A model generated the notes under the pieces. It worked only from the letters and a program-made list of their open reading frames with translations, did not search any database and was not told the DNA's origin. Both the position numbers and the translations under genes were made by a program. A stretch of DNA of 64,000 bases, taken from NCBI RefSeq assembly GCF_030053835.1, contig NZ_CP125655.1, positions 1,488,001 to 1,552,000 of the forward strand, in the 5' to 3' direction. This DNA is from Cellulomonas sp. ES6. Its GTDB lineage: Bacteria > Actinomycetota > Actinomycetes > Actinomycetales > Cellulomonadaceae. The number at the start of each line of letters is the position of its first letter. The stretch's first letter is position 1. Shown here in pieces: positions 48,550 to 57,597 of this stretch.

Positions 48550-51048
48550 ATGAGGAGATCCATGCTGCGCGCGCTGGGCGTCCTGGTGGGGGCGGCGTGC
48601 GTGCTGCCCCTGACCGTCGCCGCCGCGCCACCGCCCGGTCCGGCACCGACGGCGGCGGCCGTGGCGCCGGACGGGTCGGGGCCGGGTGGCTCTCCGGCCG
48701 GGCCGCCCGCCGAGGGCGGGGCGAGCGGCGAGCCGGGCCGGCCCGCGGAACCGGGTCGACCCGCCGAGCCGGGCCGGCCCTCTGATCCGGGTCGGCCCGC
48801 CGGCCCCGGTCGCCCGCCCATCGAGCCGGGCACACCGTCCGCCGCCCCGGCGTGCACCAAGACCGCCGCGCAGGTGCTCGCCGGCCTCCAGGGCCTCAAG
48901 GGCCAGCAGCAGTTCACGACCGTCCGGCACCGCGGCGACTTCGACGCCACCACCCCGGAGAACAGCCTCGGCGCGTTCCGGCGGTCGTACGACAGGTGCC
49001 GTCCCGGCGTCGAGACCGACCTGCGGCACACCGCCGACGGCAAGCTCGTCATGTTCCACGACACCCACGTCGGCAAGATGATGGAGCCGACCTACGTCCC
49101 GGAGACCGCGACCGGCCCGAACGCCGCTCTCACCAGCCTCACACTCGCGCAGCTCCGGCAGAAGCGCCTCGTGACGATCGACCGCCAACCGTCCGAGTGG
49201 AGCATCGTCACGTTCGACGAGTTCCTCACCGACGCCGTCGAGCACGGCGGCCCGTCGCTGCTGTTCGTCGAGGTCAAGGACAACGCCGACGTCCTCCCGG
49301 CCGTCCAGGAGACGCTCGCGTTCCACCAGCGGCACCCGCAGGCGGCGGTCTTCGACCGGGTGGTGTTCAAGATCCGCCTCAGCGCCTACCCGACGTTCGC
49401 CTCGTGGCGGCAGGCGACCGCCGCGATCGCCGGGCTGCCGCGCACCCCGCTCACGCAGGTCATGGTGAGCCGCGTCATCGCCGACGAGGTCGACCGGCGC
49501 GCCGACCTCGGCACCCCGTCCGGCCAGACGCCCAGCTACTACGCGACGTCCACCTGGGCGAGGGCGAACGCCACCACCGACGGCGTCCTCAGCGTCGAGG
49601 TCACCATGAAGGACTCCGTCGGCTTCTACGAGACGCGGCACCAGCAGGGATCCAGCACCGGCACCGCGTTCCCGCAGCCGTTCCGGGACGTCGAGTACTA
49701 CACGCCGCTCACCGTCAACGAGGCCAACACCCGCCCCGGCACCATGGCGCGGCTGACCGCCCTCGTGCGCGCGTCGAACAAGCCGCTCGGGCAGTTCGTG
49801 CCGATCCCCGACTGGGTCATGTGGCGCTCCGGCCCCGTCGACTGGGACCGGAGCCTGCCGAGCGTCGTCGGCAGCGCCACCCCGATCACGCCGCGCGAGG
49901 CGTACTTCCAGAACGACTCGCGCTGCTGCTACGCCCTGGAGCTGCGCCTCGCGGACACCGGCCACGACCCCGAGCAGAACGAGCAGCGCACGATCCTGCC
50001 GTGGATGCAGGACATCGGCGCCACCGTCCTCACCGCCGACGACACCGACAGCATCGACGCGTTCTTCCACGGTCAGGGCACGCTGTACGACCTCGGCCGT
50101 CCCGCCGGTCAGACGCAGGTCAGCCCGGCGCCGGCCGCGATGAACTCGCTCATCAGCCCGTCCGCCAACCAGGGCACCCTCCGGCTCAGCCCGACGATGG
50201 TGATGGTCTCCGTCCGCTCCATCCAGGTCACCGACATCGACGGCGAGTACCCCGGCGACCTGTTCGGCACCATCAGCATCACCGACCGCAGCACCACCGG
50301 GCGCAAACCCCTCCAGATCGCGCGCAACGACGCGCGCATCCACTACGCCGAGTACCCGGAGGTGCGGCTCGACGCCGGCGGCCAGTCGCTGTTCCGCGGC
50401 GGGACGCTCGACATCGAGCTCTGGGACCGCGACCTGGACGCCTCCCCCGACGACCTCATCGTCAAGCGGACCATCGACATCCCCGCCGACACCCCCGACG
50501 GCAGCTACTACGTCCTCACCGACCGCGGCGAGACACACCCGATCCCCGGCGTCGGCAACAAGACCACCTACGGCAAGGCGGTCATCAACTACACCGTCCA
50601 GCGGTACTGGACCAACATCGAGCTGCGCGACACGACGATCCGCAACATCGACGGCGAGAACCCCGGCGACCTCTTCGGCACCATCCGCACCACCCACGCC
50701 GACCTCGACGACTCCTGGCGGAGCCACAACTTCCTCCGCAACCGCTGGGAGTACCTCAGCATCGGCCCCGGCCGGGACGTGCCGCTCAACTCCCACGACG
50801 CCCCCGGCTTCGACCTCGCCGCCATCCGGTTCGACCTGTGGGACGCCGACAGCGGCTCCGCGGACGACAAGATCGCCCAGGGCACACTCACGGTCGACAA
50901 GCACCAGGACATCGACGCGGACAACCTCCGGCGCGTCGACGGGCAGTACGGGTGGGTCACCGCGACGACCTCGTGGAACGCCCGCACGAACCGGGTGCTG
51001 CTCCAGCCGCTCGGGTTCGCGCCGGTGGTGACGGGGGACGGGTCGTAG
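48550..51048 (+). CDS. Secreted glycerophosphodiester phosphodiesterase-like protein with C-terminal repeats
   Basis: 832 residues. Signal peptide (LRALGVLVGAACVLPLTVAA) and a Pro/Gly/Glu-rich linker to about residue 98. GDPD catalytic domain from about 125: HRGDFDATTPENSLGAF (His-Arg pair), VETDLRHTADGKLVMFHDTH (Glu, Asp, His) and LLFVEVKDNA (Glu). GDPDs release glycerol 3-phosphate from glycerophosphodiesters, a pathway that would feed a Ugp transporter. From about 560 two similar modules begin with the motif DIDGEYPGDLFGTISITD and, near 699, NIDGENPGDLFGTIRTTH. They are beta-rich domains of unknown role. ATG at 48550 follows CGAGGGAG. It has its own 185-bp upstream region after the LacI gene. 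Confidence 0.85.
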   Translation: MRRSMLRALGVLVGAACVLPLTVAAAPPPGPAPTAAAVAPDGSGPGGSPAGPPAEGGASGEPGRPAEPGRPAEPGRPSDPGRPAGPGRPPIEPGTPSAAPACTKTAAQVLAGLQGLKGQQQFTTVRHRGDFDATTPENSLGAFRRSYDRCRPGVETDLRHTADGKLVMFHDTHVGKMMEPTYVPETATGPNAALTSLTLAQLRQKRLVTIDRQPSEWSIVTFDEFLTDAVEHGGPSLLFVEVKDNADVLPAVQETLAFHQRHPQAAVFDRVVFKIRLSAYPTFASWRQATAAIAGLPRTPLTQVMVSRVIADEVDRRADLGTPSGQTPSYYATSTWARANATTDGVLSVEVTMKDSVGFYETRHQQGSSTGTAFPQPFRDVEYYTPLTVNEANTRPGTMARLTALVRASNKPLGQFVPIPDWVMWRSGPVDWDRSLPSVVGSATPITPREAYFQNDSRCCYALELRLADTGHDPEQNEQRTILPWMQDIGATVLTADDTDSIDAFFHGQGTLYDLGRPAGQTQVSPAPAAMNSLISPSANQGTLRLSPTMVMVSVRSIQVTDIDGEYPGDLFGTISITDRSTTGRKPLQIARNDARIHYAEYPEVRLDAGGQSLFRGGTLDIELWDRDLDASPDDLIVKRTIDIPADTPDGSYYVLTDRGETHPIPGVGNKTTYGKAVINYTVQRYWTNIELRDTTIRNIDGENPGDLFGTIRTTHADLDDSWRSHNFLRNRWEYLSIGPGRDVPLNSHDAPGFDLAAIRFDLWDADSGSADDKIAQGTLTVDKHQDIDADNLRRVDGQYGWVTATTSWNARTNRVLLQPLGFAPVVTGDGS
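48723..48830. repeat. 18-bp coding repeat for a Glu-Pro-Gly-Arg-Pro linker
   Basis: Imperfect 18-bp units inside the GDPD-like gene encode EPGRPA repeats between the signal peptide and the catalytic domain. Confidence 0.7.
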
Positions 51049-51360
51049 GGCGGGCGTAGTGCCGGCCGGGATCGGCTCGCGCCGGACCAACTTGGTCGTC
51101 CGGCGGCGGCTCAGCGACCCGGCGCTGACTCTCCAGCGCGGTCGGAGATGACGCCCACCGCGTCGGGCAACAGCGCGAAGCCCGCGTCGTGGCAGGGGGT
51201 CCATCACAAGGCCGCGTTCCTCGCGAGTGCGCTGAACCACGATCACCCGCCAACGTCTCGCTGGACGCGGCGGAAGTCGCGCGCACGAGCGAAGTCCTAG
51301 CGGCGGGCATCCGGAACCCACCACCGTTGTAGCCCAGGCACCCGGGAGCGCGGGCCGGAC
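51049..51360. other. Intergenic region without a convincing gene
   Basis: Between the GDPD-like gene and the small gene at 51361. Several short frames exist on both strands but none has protein-like composition. Base composition drops towards the right, where the lower-GC segment begins. Confidence 0.5.
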
Positions 51361-51603
51361 CTACCAGCGACGAATACCCGGGAATGCAGCCGTGAGGATA
51401 TCCATCAGTTCGCGGGCTGCGACTTCATCCAGCTGAAGTGTCTGGCTCGACTTGTGTCCGCTCATCCGGTCGTCCGATCCGAACGTTGACAGATGAAGAA
51501 GCCTTACTTGCCCGTCGTAGAGGACTTGATGCTCACAGTCCACCTCAGTTCGGTGAGGGCGGACGTCCTGCGTCGACTTCTCGAAGGACCTGATCCGGGC
51601 CAT
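51361..51603 (-). CDS. Small conserved protein of unknown function in the lower-GC segment
   Basis: 80 residues. RSFEKSTQDVRPHRTEVDCE near the start, then VRLLHLSTFGSDDRMSG, then a C-terminal helix LDEVAARELMDILTAAFPGI. I recall similar short proteins (beta-rich, with LSTYGSD and SQTLQLD) in many actinobacteria, without known function. ATG at 51603 has a textbook AGGAGG seven bases upstream. Codon use is much less GC-biased than the surroundings, indicating transfer. It follows a truncated DUF4420-type gene by 72 bp on the same strand, suggesting both belonged to one imported unit. Confidence 0.7.
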   Translation of the reverse strand: MARIRSFEKSTQDVRPHRTEVDCEHQVLYDGQVRLLHLSTFGSDDRMSGHKSSQTLQLDEVAARELMDILTAAFPGIRRW

Positions 51604-51675
51604 CTGCCTACCTCCTGGGAGTTCCGTGCGCACCAACCGAACGAGTTCAGTGACAACTCCGCCGACTCGGACTAC

Positions 51676-52255
51676 TCACCAAGTGGGTGCGAGAGAGATC
51701 GACCTGGGCAAGAGAGGGAGGTTCTCACACAGAACTCGGAGCCGCACACTCAAGATGGCCTGGTCCAGCGGTTCCATCACTCGCGGAATGCTCGCCGCCC
51801 GCATCACTCTCAGGGATGCGGCACCTTCGTCGCGGTCCCACCGCGCACCTGCCGTGTCCGCGATCCAGTCCTCGCCGACCGTCGCCGCAACGATCTGCCA
51901 CAACTTCACCGCCAGATTGGCCCGCGCTCCGAGCCGCTCCTGCACCTCATTGACCAGGTCGAGCACGCTAGCCCCGGCGTGCGTAGGAGTGGTAACGATA
52001 CTGACCACCGTAGAGACGGCGCCCTCGACCGGCTCAAGCTGGGTTAGGTCAAACTCGTGAACTCTGACACCCGCCTGAGTTGTCTTGACCTCGATTCGGG
52101 CGGAGGGTACGGCGAAGTCGAAGCGGTCGCCCACATCAACGTGCCACGCTTCCACACGAGTGGCGGCGTCAGCAGCGAGCAACGTGACGTCGCCCTCGGG
52201 ACGCAGACCCCAGTTTCGCTCGTAGACTGCCGCGGGCGCAGGGTCGATCTCCGAT
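51676..52255 (-). pseudogene. 5'-truncated DUF4420-type PD-(D/E)XK protein gene
   Basis: The frame carries a coherent C-terminal half of a protein: VEAWHVDVGDRFDFAVPSAR, IEVKTTQAGVRVHEFDLTQL, VLDLVNEVQERLGARANLAV, ending LPRSISLAPTW. The RIEVKTT core with an upstream Asp matches the PD-(D/E)XK nuclease fold, and the pattern resembles DUF4420 proteins found beside methylase/Z1/AIPR restriction-type clusters. Upstream of about 52255 the frame becomes the antisense of a secreted-protein gene and no start fits, so the N-terminal half has been lost. The family assignment is from memory. Confidence 0.6.
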
Positions 52256-52258
52256 GCC

Positions 52259-52699
52259 AAGACCGCGCGGCCGCCCCTGCTCGCGGGCACGCACCAGGTC
52301 GACATCCAGACGTACGGCGGCGAGTGGGTGACCACGACGGTCGAGGGTGGCGTCACCACGGTGACCGACCCGGCGGAGGCCGGCGGGGTGCCGACCACGT
52401 GGGTGTTCGAGCCGAACGGCTCGGCGTTCCAGGTGCGGACCGTCGCGACGACGGACGCGGAGCCGTCGTGCCTGAGCATCCCGGGCGACGGCGTCGTCAC
52501 GGTGGCGATGTGCGACCCGGCGGCCGCCGACCAGCAGATCCAGGTCGGGACGCTCGACCAGCCGGACCAGGTGAACATCTCGTCGGAGGCGGGCGTCGTG
52601 GTCGCGGACCAGGAGGGCGGCCTCGCGATCGAGCCGGACCCGTCCAGCCCGGCCAGCGTGTTCACGCTCGTGGACCGCGGCGCCGCCTCGGAGGCCTGA
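52259..52699 (+). pseudogene. 5'-truncated secreted-protein fragment
   Basis: The frame is open after a TAG at 52223-52225. Coding-like sequence begins around 52259 (LLAGTHQVDIQTYGGEWVTT) and runs to EPSCLSIPGDGVVTVAMCDP and QQIQVGTLDQPDQVNISSEA, then stops at 52699. The Cys pair and QQ pattern recall a beta-trefoil (ricin-type) or similar secreted binding domain. There is no signal peptide and no good start; GTG 52328 is internal. GC content returns to the high value of the chromosome here. It looks like the 3' end of a gene whose front part was replaced by the lower-GC segment. Confidence 0.5.
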
Positions 52700-52778
52700 C
52701 CGCAGCGACCGAGCGCTCCGGTCGGGGACGCGGGAGCGGCCGTGCCCGCTCACCGCGTCCCGGCCGGCGCACGGCCGA

Positions 52779-53258
52779 TCACCCCGCAGGCGCGAAGCCG
52801 AGCGAGAGGTAGAGCCGGAGCGCGTCGGGCGCTGAGTCGTCGACCCGCAACCCGATGGGGGCGGGAACCGCCCGCTGGACGGCGTGCACGAGGGCCCGCC
52901 CGATGCCGCGGCGGCGCGCCTCCGGGACGACGAACAGGTCGGTGATGAAGGGGCCGCGCGGGACGTCGGGCCACGGTGGGTCCTCGACGGTGATGATCGC
53001 GCCGCACAGGTCGTCGCCGATCCGCACCAGCAGGCTCCCCGCCGCCAGCCAGCGGCCGTACTCGCCGTTCCACGCCGCCAGCACGTCGTCCGAGGCGGCG
53101 GTCAGCGACATCTCGTCCGCCGTTCCCCGGTAGGCGGACCAGTAGCCGCGGCCGACGTCCGCCAGGTCCTCCTCGCCGATGCGGTGCAGCGCCACCGGGA
53201 CGGGCGGGCGCCAGGGGTCAGCGGGGACGGAGCCGGAGAGCAGGAGCTGGTTCGCCAC
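52779..53258 (-). CDS. GNAT family N-acetyltransferase
   Basis: 159 residues. The acetyl-CoA binding motif A is FITDLFVVPEARRRGIGRAL (about 103-122), followed by LRLYLSLGFAPAG at the C-terminus (motif B). GTG at 53258 has no clear ribosome site. It transfers an acetyl group from acetyl-CoA to an unidentified amine. Single gene on the minus strand, after the GC-poor segment. Confidence 0.85.
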   Translation of the reverse strand: MANQLLLSGSVPADPWRPPVPVALHRIGEEDLADVGRGYWSAYRGTADEMSLTAASDDVLAAWNGEYGRWLAAGSLLVRIGDDLCGAIITVEDPPWPDVPRGPFITDLFVVPEARRRGIGRALVHAVQRAVPAPIGLRVDDSAPDALRLYLSLGFAPAG

Positions 53259-53312
53259 CCGCGCACGGTAGGTGCTGTCCGGGCGAGGGGGCGACGGGTT
53301 ATCGACCCGTGC

Positions 53313-54586
53313 TCACACCTCCCCGACCTCCTCCACGGCCGCCGCCCGGCCCTCGGCGCGCCGCCCCGCGAGCCCGTGCCCGACGACCGTCACCCACGGC
53401 ACCAGCGCCAGCACGAGCAGCCCCCACACCAGCGGCGCCCCCGCGACGACCAGCGCCACGGCCCCGACCACCACCGCCGCGGACGCCGCCGCCAGCCCGA
53501 CGTGGACGCGCCCGCGCTCCCGGCTCAGCGCCCCGAACAGCGCGGTGAACGTCGCCACGTACACCGTCACGGGCACGGCGACCGTCAGCAGCGTCCCGAC
53601 GCGCCCCAGCGCGCTGGCGCCCTCCAGCGAGAACGCCGCCGCGTGCAGCCCGCCACCGGTCGCGACGATGGAGCCGAACAGCACGATGTGCCCGTACCCC
53701 CACGCGAACGACCGCCGGCGGCGCGCGGCCAGGAGCGCGCCGCTCGGCATGACGTCGTACGCCCACCACAGGCCGAACGTCAGGGCCACGCCGGCGAGCC
53801 CGAGCAGCGCGGTCTCGACGGTCCAGCCGGACTCCTCGAGGATCGCGGCGAGCGCGAACGTCGTGCCGGTGAGCCCCTCACCGACGGCGATGATGACGAC
53901 CAGCCCGTACCGCTCGGCGATGTGGTGGGGGTGCCAGGGGTGCCGCCGTGCACGCGCTCGGCGACGACCGGGCCGACGGCCTCGAGCACCATGAGCGGGA
54001 CGACGAGGGCGAGCGCCGTGACCGTCGGGACGTCGACCAGCGCGAGCGCCACCCACCCGGCCTGCGCGGCGAGCAGGGTCGCGATGAACACCGCGATGCT
54101 CGGCCGGCGGTCCGGGTCGGCGAGAGCCGCGCGGCTCCACTGGAGCACCATCGGCACGCGCATCACGACGTAGCCGAGCACGAGCACCCGGTTGTCGAGG
54201 TGCTCCCCCGCGGCGAGGGACTCGAACATCGGCGGGACGCCCAGCGCCAGGATGAGCACGCCGACCATCTGGACCATCGTGGTGAGCCGGAACAGCCAGT
54301 CGTCGGTGTCGTACGCCGAGGCGAACCACGTGAAGTTGATCCACGCCCAGGACACGGCGAACGTCGCGAACGCGAACCCGGTGACCGCCGCGCCGACGTG
54401 GCCGTCCGCGACCAGGACGGCGAGCTCCTCCGCCGTCCGCCCGAACGCGATGACGAACGTCAGGTCGAACAGCAGCTCCAGCGGCGTCGCGGTCCGCAGC
54501 CGCTCCAGCGGGTCCCGCCCGACCATCCGCACCCGCAGCGGGGCGACGCGCGGGGACGCGGCCGGGGAGCCGGGCGGACTCGTCAC
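53313..54586 (-). pseudogene. Low-temperature-requirement A (LtrA) family membrane protein, frameshifted
   Basis: Two frames combine into a typical LtrA protein of about 424 residues. The first (GTG 54586) has TPLELLFDLTFVIAFGRTAE, SWAWINFTWFASAYDTDDWL and a series of membrane helices up to ERVHGGTP. The second resumes with WHPHHIAERYGLVVIIAVGE and continues through helices to EEVGEV at 53313. The junction is a run of four Cs (complement of 53937-53940). A fifth C would restore GTPWHPHHIAERYGL, the expected LtrA sequence. Unrepaired, the product lacks the second half. Function of LtrA is not well known. Confidence 0.8.
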
Positions 54587-54721
54587 GCGACGGATCGTGG
54601 CACGGCCACGACGATCCGGGAACACCCCGCCCGGCGCGCAGGCCGCGCCGCCCGGTGACGTCGACCGGTGCGGACACGACCCGCTCGCACCGCCGGCAGC
54701 ACCAGGGACGGCCGCCGCCGC

Positions 54722-56890
54722 TCAGCCCCGGGCGGCCTCCGCCTCCAGCGCCTCGGTCAGCAGCCCCACGAGCGTCTCGAGCTGCACGTCCGCCGCCCCG
54801 GCGTCCTCCTGCTCCCCGGCGCCGTCGAGCGCCCGCGCCGCGAGGCCGGACTTGGCGTCGATGAGCTCGGCGATCTTCGCGTCGACGGTCTGGGCGGCGA
54901 TGATCCGCCAGGCGGTGACGGGCTCGGACTGGCCGATGCGGTGGATGCGGTCGATGGCCTGGGTCTGCTCGGCGTCCGTCCAGGAGAGCTCCGCGAGCAC
55001 CATGTTGGACGCGACCTGCAGGTTGAGGCCGACGCCGGCGGCCATGAGGGAGCAGACGACGATCTGCACCTCGGGGTCGTCGGTGAACGCGGTGACGTTC
55101 TTCTCGCGGGCCTTCGGCGTCTGGTCGCCGCGGATGGACGCGTACCGGATGCCGCGGTCGGCGAAGAGCTGCTCGGCGGTGTCCATGACGTCGACGTGCT
55201 TGGCGAAGAACACGACCTTGCCGACGTTGCGGGCGAGCTGGGCGGCGTAGTCGGCGGCCAGCCCGGCCTTCGCCTGCCCGATGCGGCGGACCATCGTGAA
55301 GACGTTCTCGCCGCCGCCCTTGCTGCTGGAGTCCTTGAGCTCCGTGGCGGCGACGCGGCGCACCAGCTCGCGGTCGAGGCCGTCGGAGACCTCGGACCGG
55401 GCCGCGAGCGCCGCGTGGTAGCGCTCGACCATGCGGCGGGTGAGCGCCTCCTCGGCGGCCCGGATGGAGCGGCCGACGGCGCCGTCCAGCTCGACGGGCA
55501 GGTCCGCGACGCGGCGGGCGGGGATGTCGGCGACGACGTCGATCTTGCGGCGCCGGACGATGCCCATGTCGATGACGGCGGTGCGCGCGGCGGCGGAGAA
55601 CCCGCGGTCGGCCGGCGTCAGGCCCGTCTCCTCCAGGGCGGTCATGAGGCGGCCGAGCGGCTTCTCGTCGTCGATCCAGCCGAGGTACTGCCAGATGGCC
55701 CGGAAGTCCTCGATGTCGTTGATGAGCGGCGTGCCGGTGAGCGCCATGAGCAGCGGCCGGGGCGCGCGCTCCCGGATCCGCTCCGACAGGGCGAGCACGT
55801 GCCGCGAGCGCTGCGAGCCCTTGTTCTTGATGAAGTGCGCCTCGTCGACCACCATGCCGCGGAACCCGAAGTCGCCGAGCCAGCCGACGTGCCGGTCCAG
55901 CAGCTCGTAGTTGACGATGACGACGTCCGCGAAGCCGTTCACGCCCTCGCCGTCGCCGTGCACCACCGTGGGCTGCCGCTCGGGCGTCCACATGCGGACC
56001 TCGTGCGCCCAGTTGGTCTTGACGACGTTGGGGACGACGACGAGCAGCGGGTAGGCGTCGGCGGCGCGCGCGGACAGCAGCGCCTGGGCGGTCTTGCCGA
56101 GGCCCGGCTCGTCGGCGAGCAGGTAGGTGCGGTGGCCGGCGGCGGTCGCGGCGACGACCTGCGCCTGGTGCGGCATCAGCTCGCGGCCGGCGGGCACCTG
56201 GACGAGGCGGCCGTCGGGCAGCGGCATGCACGCGGGTGCACCGGCGGGCGCCTGCTCGAACGAGCGGAACAGCGGCTCGAGCAGCTCCCAGCCGGCGAGG
56301 CGGCGCGGGCGGCCGGCCATCCGCTCGGCGGCGGCCTCGAAGTCGGGGGCCAGGAACGGGTTCGCGAGCTGCCGGGCGACGACGGAGCGGGGCACGACGC
56401 GCTTCTCGGCACCCGGCTCGGGCTGCACGGGCGCGGGCTCCTCGGGCTCCTCCGGCGGCTCCAGCCCACCGGCGCGCATCATCGTGGCCTTCAGGGTGCG
56501 CGCGGCGTCGGAGACGCGGGCGTCGTCGCCGAGCAGCGCCAGCAGGGAGGTGTCGCGGGCGGCGATCTTCGCGAGCAGCGTCGCCACGCCGTCGAGCCGC
56601 TTGAGCTGCTCGGTGCGGCGGGACTGCCCGAGCTCGGCGTCGCCCATCACCCGGGCGCGCTCCTCGCGGACCAGCAGGGCGACGACCTGGAACTTGGTGC
56701 GCACGGCCGGGCGCGTCGGGGGCCGGCGGACGATCGCGTCGACGTCGCGGGCCGCCGCGGCGAGGACGGGGATCAGCCCCTCCTCCGAGCGGCGCGGCGC
56801 ACGACGTCGCTGCGCGGTGGCGGCACCGCCACCACCGGACGCGGAGCGCCCACCACCGGACCGCCGCCGACCCGAGCCCGCTCCTGCCAC
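54722..56890 (-). CDS. SNF2-family DEAD/DEAH-box helicase
   Basis: 722 residues. A helical N-terminal region (about 40-245) precedes a Swi2/Snf2 ATPase: motif I LADEPGLGKTAQ (about 275), motif II VVDEAHFIKN (about 345), motif III ALTGTPLINDIEDFRAIW (about 383). In the C-terminal lobe are VVFFAKHVDVMDTAEQLF, VVCSLMAAGVGLNLQVASNM and QTQAIDRIHRIGQ (motif VI). It translocates on DNA using ATP to remodel protein-DNA complexes; the cellular role is unknown. GTG at 56890 is chosen because AAGGAGGAGAT lies directly upstream. The open frame continues further upstream but is not protein-like there. Confidence 0.9.
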   Translation of the reverse strand: MAGAGSGRRRSGGGRSASGGGGAATAQRRRAPRRSEEGLIPVLAAAARDVDAIVRRPPTRPAVRTKFQVVALLVREERARVMGDAELGQSRRTEQLKRLDGVATLLAKIAARDTSLLALLGDDARVSDAARTLKATMMRAGGLEPPEEPEEPAPVQPEPGAEKRVVPRSVVARQLANPFLAPDFEAAAERMAGRPRRLAGWELLEPLFRSFEQAPAGAPACMPLPDGRLVQVPAGRELMPHQAQVVAATAAGHRTYLLADEPGLGKTAQALLSARAADAYPLLVVVPNVVKTNWAHEVRMWTPERQPTVVHGDGEGVNGFADVVIVNYELLDRHVGWLGDFGFRGMVVDEAHFIKNKGSQRSRHVLALSERIRERAPRPLLMALTGTPLINDIEDFRAIWQYLGWIDDEKPLGRLMTALEETGLTPADRGFSAAARTAVIDMGIVRRRKIDVVADIPARRVADLPVELDGAVGRSIRAAEEALTRRMVERYHAALAARSEVSDGLDRELVRRVAATELKDSSSKGGGENVFTMVRRIGQAKAGLAADYAAQLARNVGKVVFFAKHVDVMDTAEQLFADRGIRYASIRGDQTPKAREKNVTAFTDDPEVQIVVCSLMAAGVGLNLQVASNMVLAELSWTDAEQTQAIDRIHRIGQSEPVTAWRIIAAQTVDAKIAELIDAKSGLAARALDGAGEQEDAGAADVQLETLVGLLTEALEAEAARG

Positions 56891-57343
56891 ATCTCCTCCT
56901 TCGACGACCGACCGCAGCGACGACGGCGGCACGGCACGCGCCGGCGCCGCAGCACACGCGTCCGCGACGCCCCGGACGGGCACCGCCCGGACACCCGCAC
57001 CGCCGGAACCCCGGACGACCCGGCAGCCCCGGCGCTCCGACTGCCGGAACCCCCGACGATCCGGGCACCCGGACCCGTCCGGACGCCCGGCACCGCACGC
57101 CACCGTGGTGCATGTGCGCGCCACCGGACGACCGGGACCTCCCGGCACGCCGGGGCGCCGCGGTCAGGGCCGAGCCTTGCGCCCCCGGCGGGAGTGACTC
57201 CACCGGCCACCCGGGGGTGGCACGCCGCCATACGCCTCGCGGGACCACGACGCGGACCACCGTGGGTGCGTCGCCGTCGGGAGCAGCCTAACGCCGCGGA
57301 GCCCCCGCGTGTCACGGCGCCCCCCGGACGCGCCGGCCGGCGC

Positions 57344-57410
57344 GAGGTCGTCAGGTACGGCCGAGGTCGTCACGCCGGGCTGACGACCTGGGCCAGAAGT
57401 GACGACCTCG
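57344..57410. repeat. Upstream, partial copy of the 19-bp repeat and hairpin module
   Basis: Two direct 19-bp units beginning GAGGTCGTCA (57344, 57363) are followed by inverted copies TGACGACCTGG (57381-57391) and TGACGACCTCG (57400-57410). The arrangement repeats the end of the larger array 216 bp downstream, with more mismatches in the last arm. Confidence 0.8.
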
Positions 57411-57483
57411 CCGACCCGGTGGGCGACGGGCCCGGGGCCTGGGGTGCAGGCGGGTGCCGCCGCGAGGCAGTCGCCCGGCGTGC

Positions 57484-57597
57484 GAGGTCGTCCCGTGCGG
57501 CCGAGGTCGTCACCTGCAGCCGAGGTCGTCACCTGCGGCCGAGGTCGTCAGGCGCAGCCGAGGTCGTCACGTGCAGCCGAGGTCGTCACGCCGGGCT
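57484..57597. repeat. Six direct copies of a 19-bp repeat
   Basis: Units start at 57484, 57503, 57522, 57541, 57560 and 57579. The consensus is close to GAGGTCGTCACCTGCAGCC. The first ten bases are nearly invariant and the rest varies. There are no spacers, so this is not CRISPR. Confidence 0.88.

Noticed and set aside
51049..51360. Possible transposase remnant next to the lower-GC segment
   Set aside because: No frame shows transposase motifs, and I found no terminal inverted repeats or target-site duplication by eye.
54590..57260. Very long minus-strand frame overlapping the SNF2 gene and joining the second LtrA frame
   Set aside because: Only its last part, after 53940, is real LtrA sequence. 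The rest is an alternate frame of the SNF2 and LtrA genes.
57484..57597. Possible CRISPR array
   Set aside because: The 19-bp units are contiguous, without unique spacers, and no cas genes are present.
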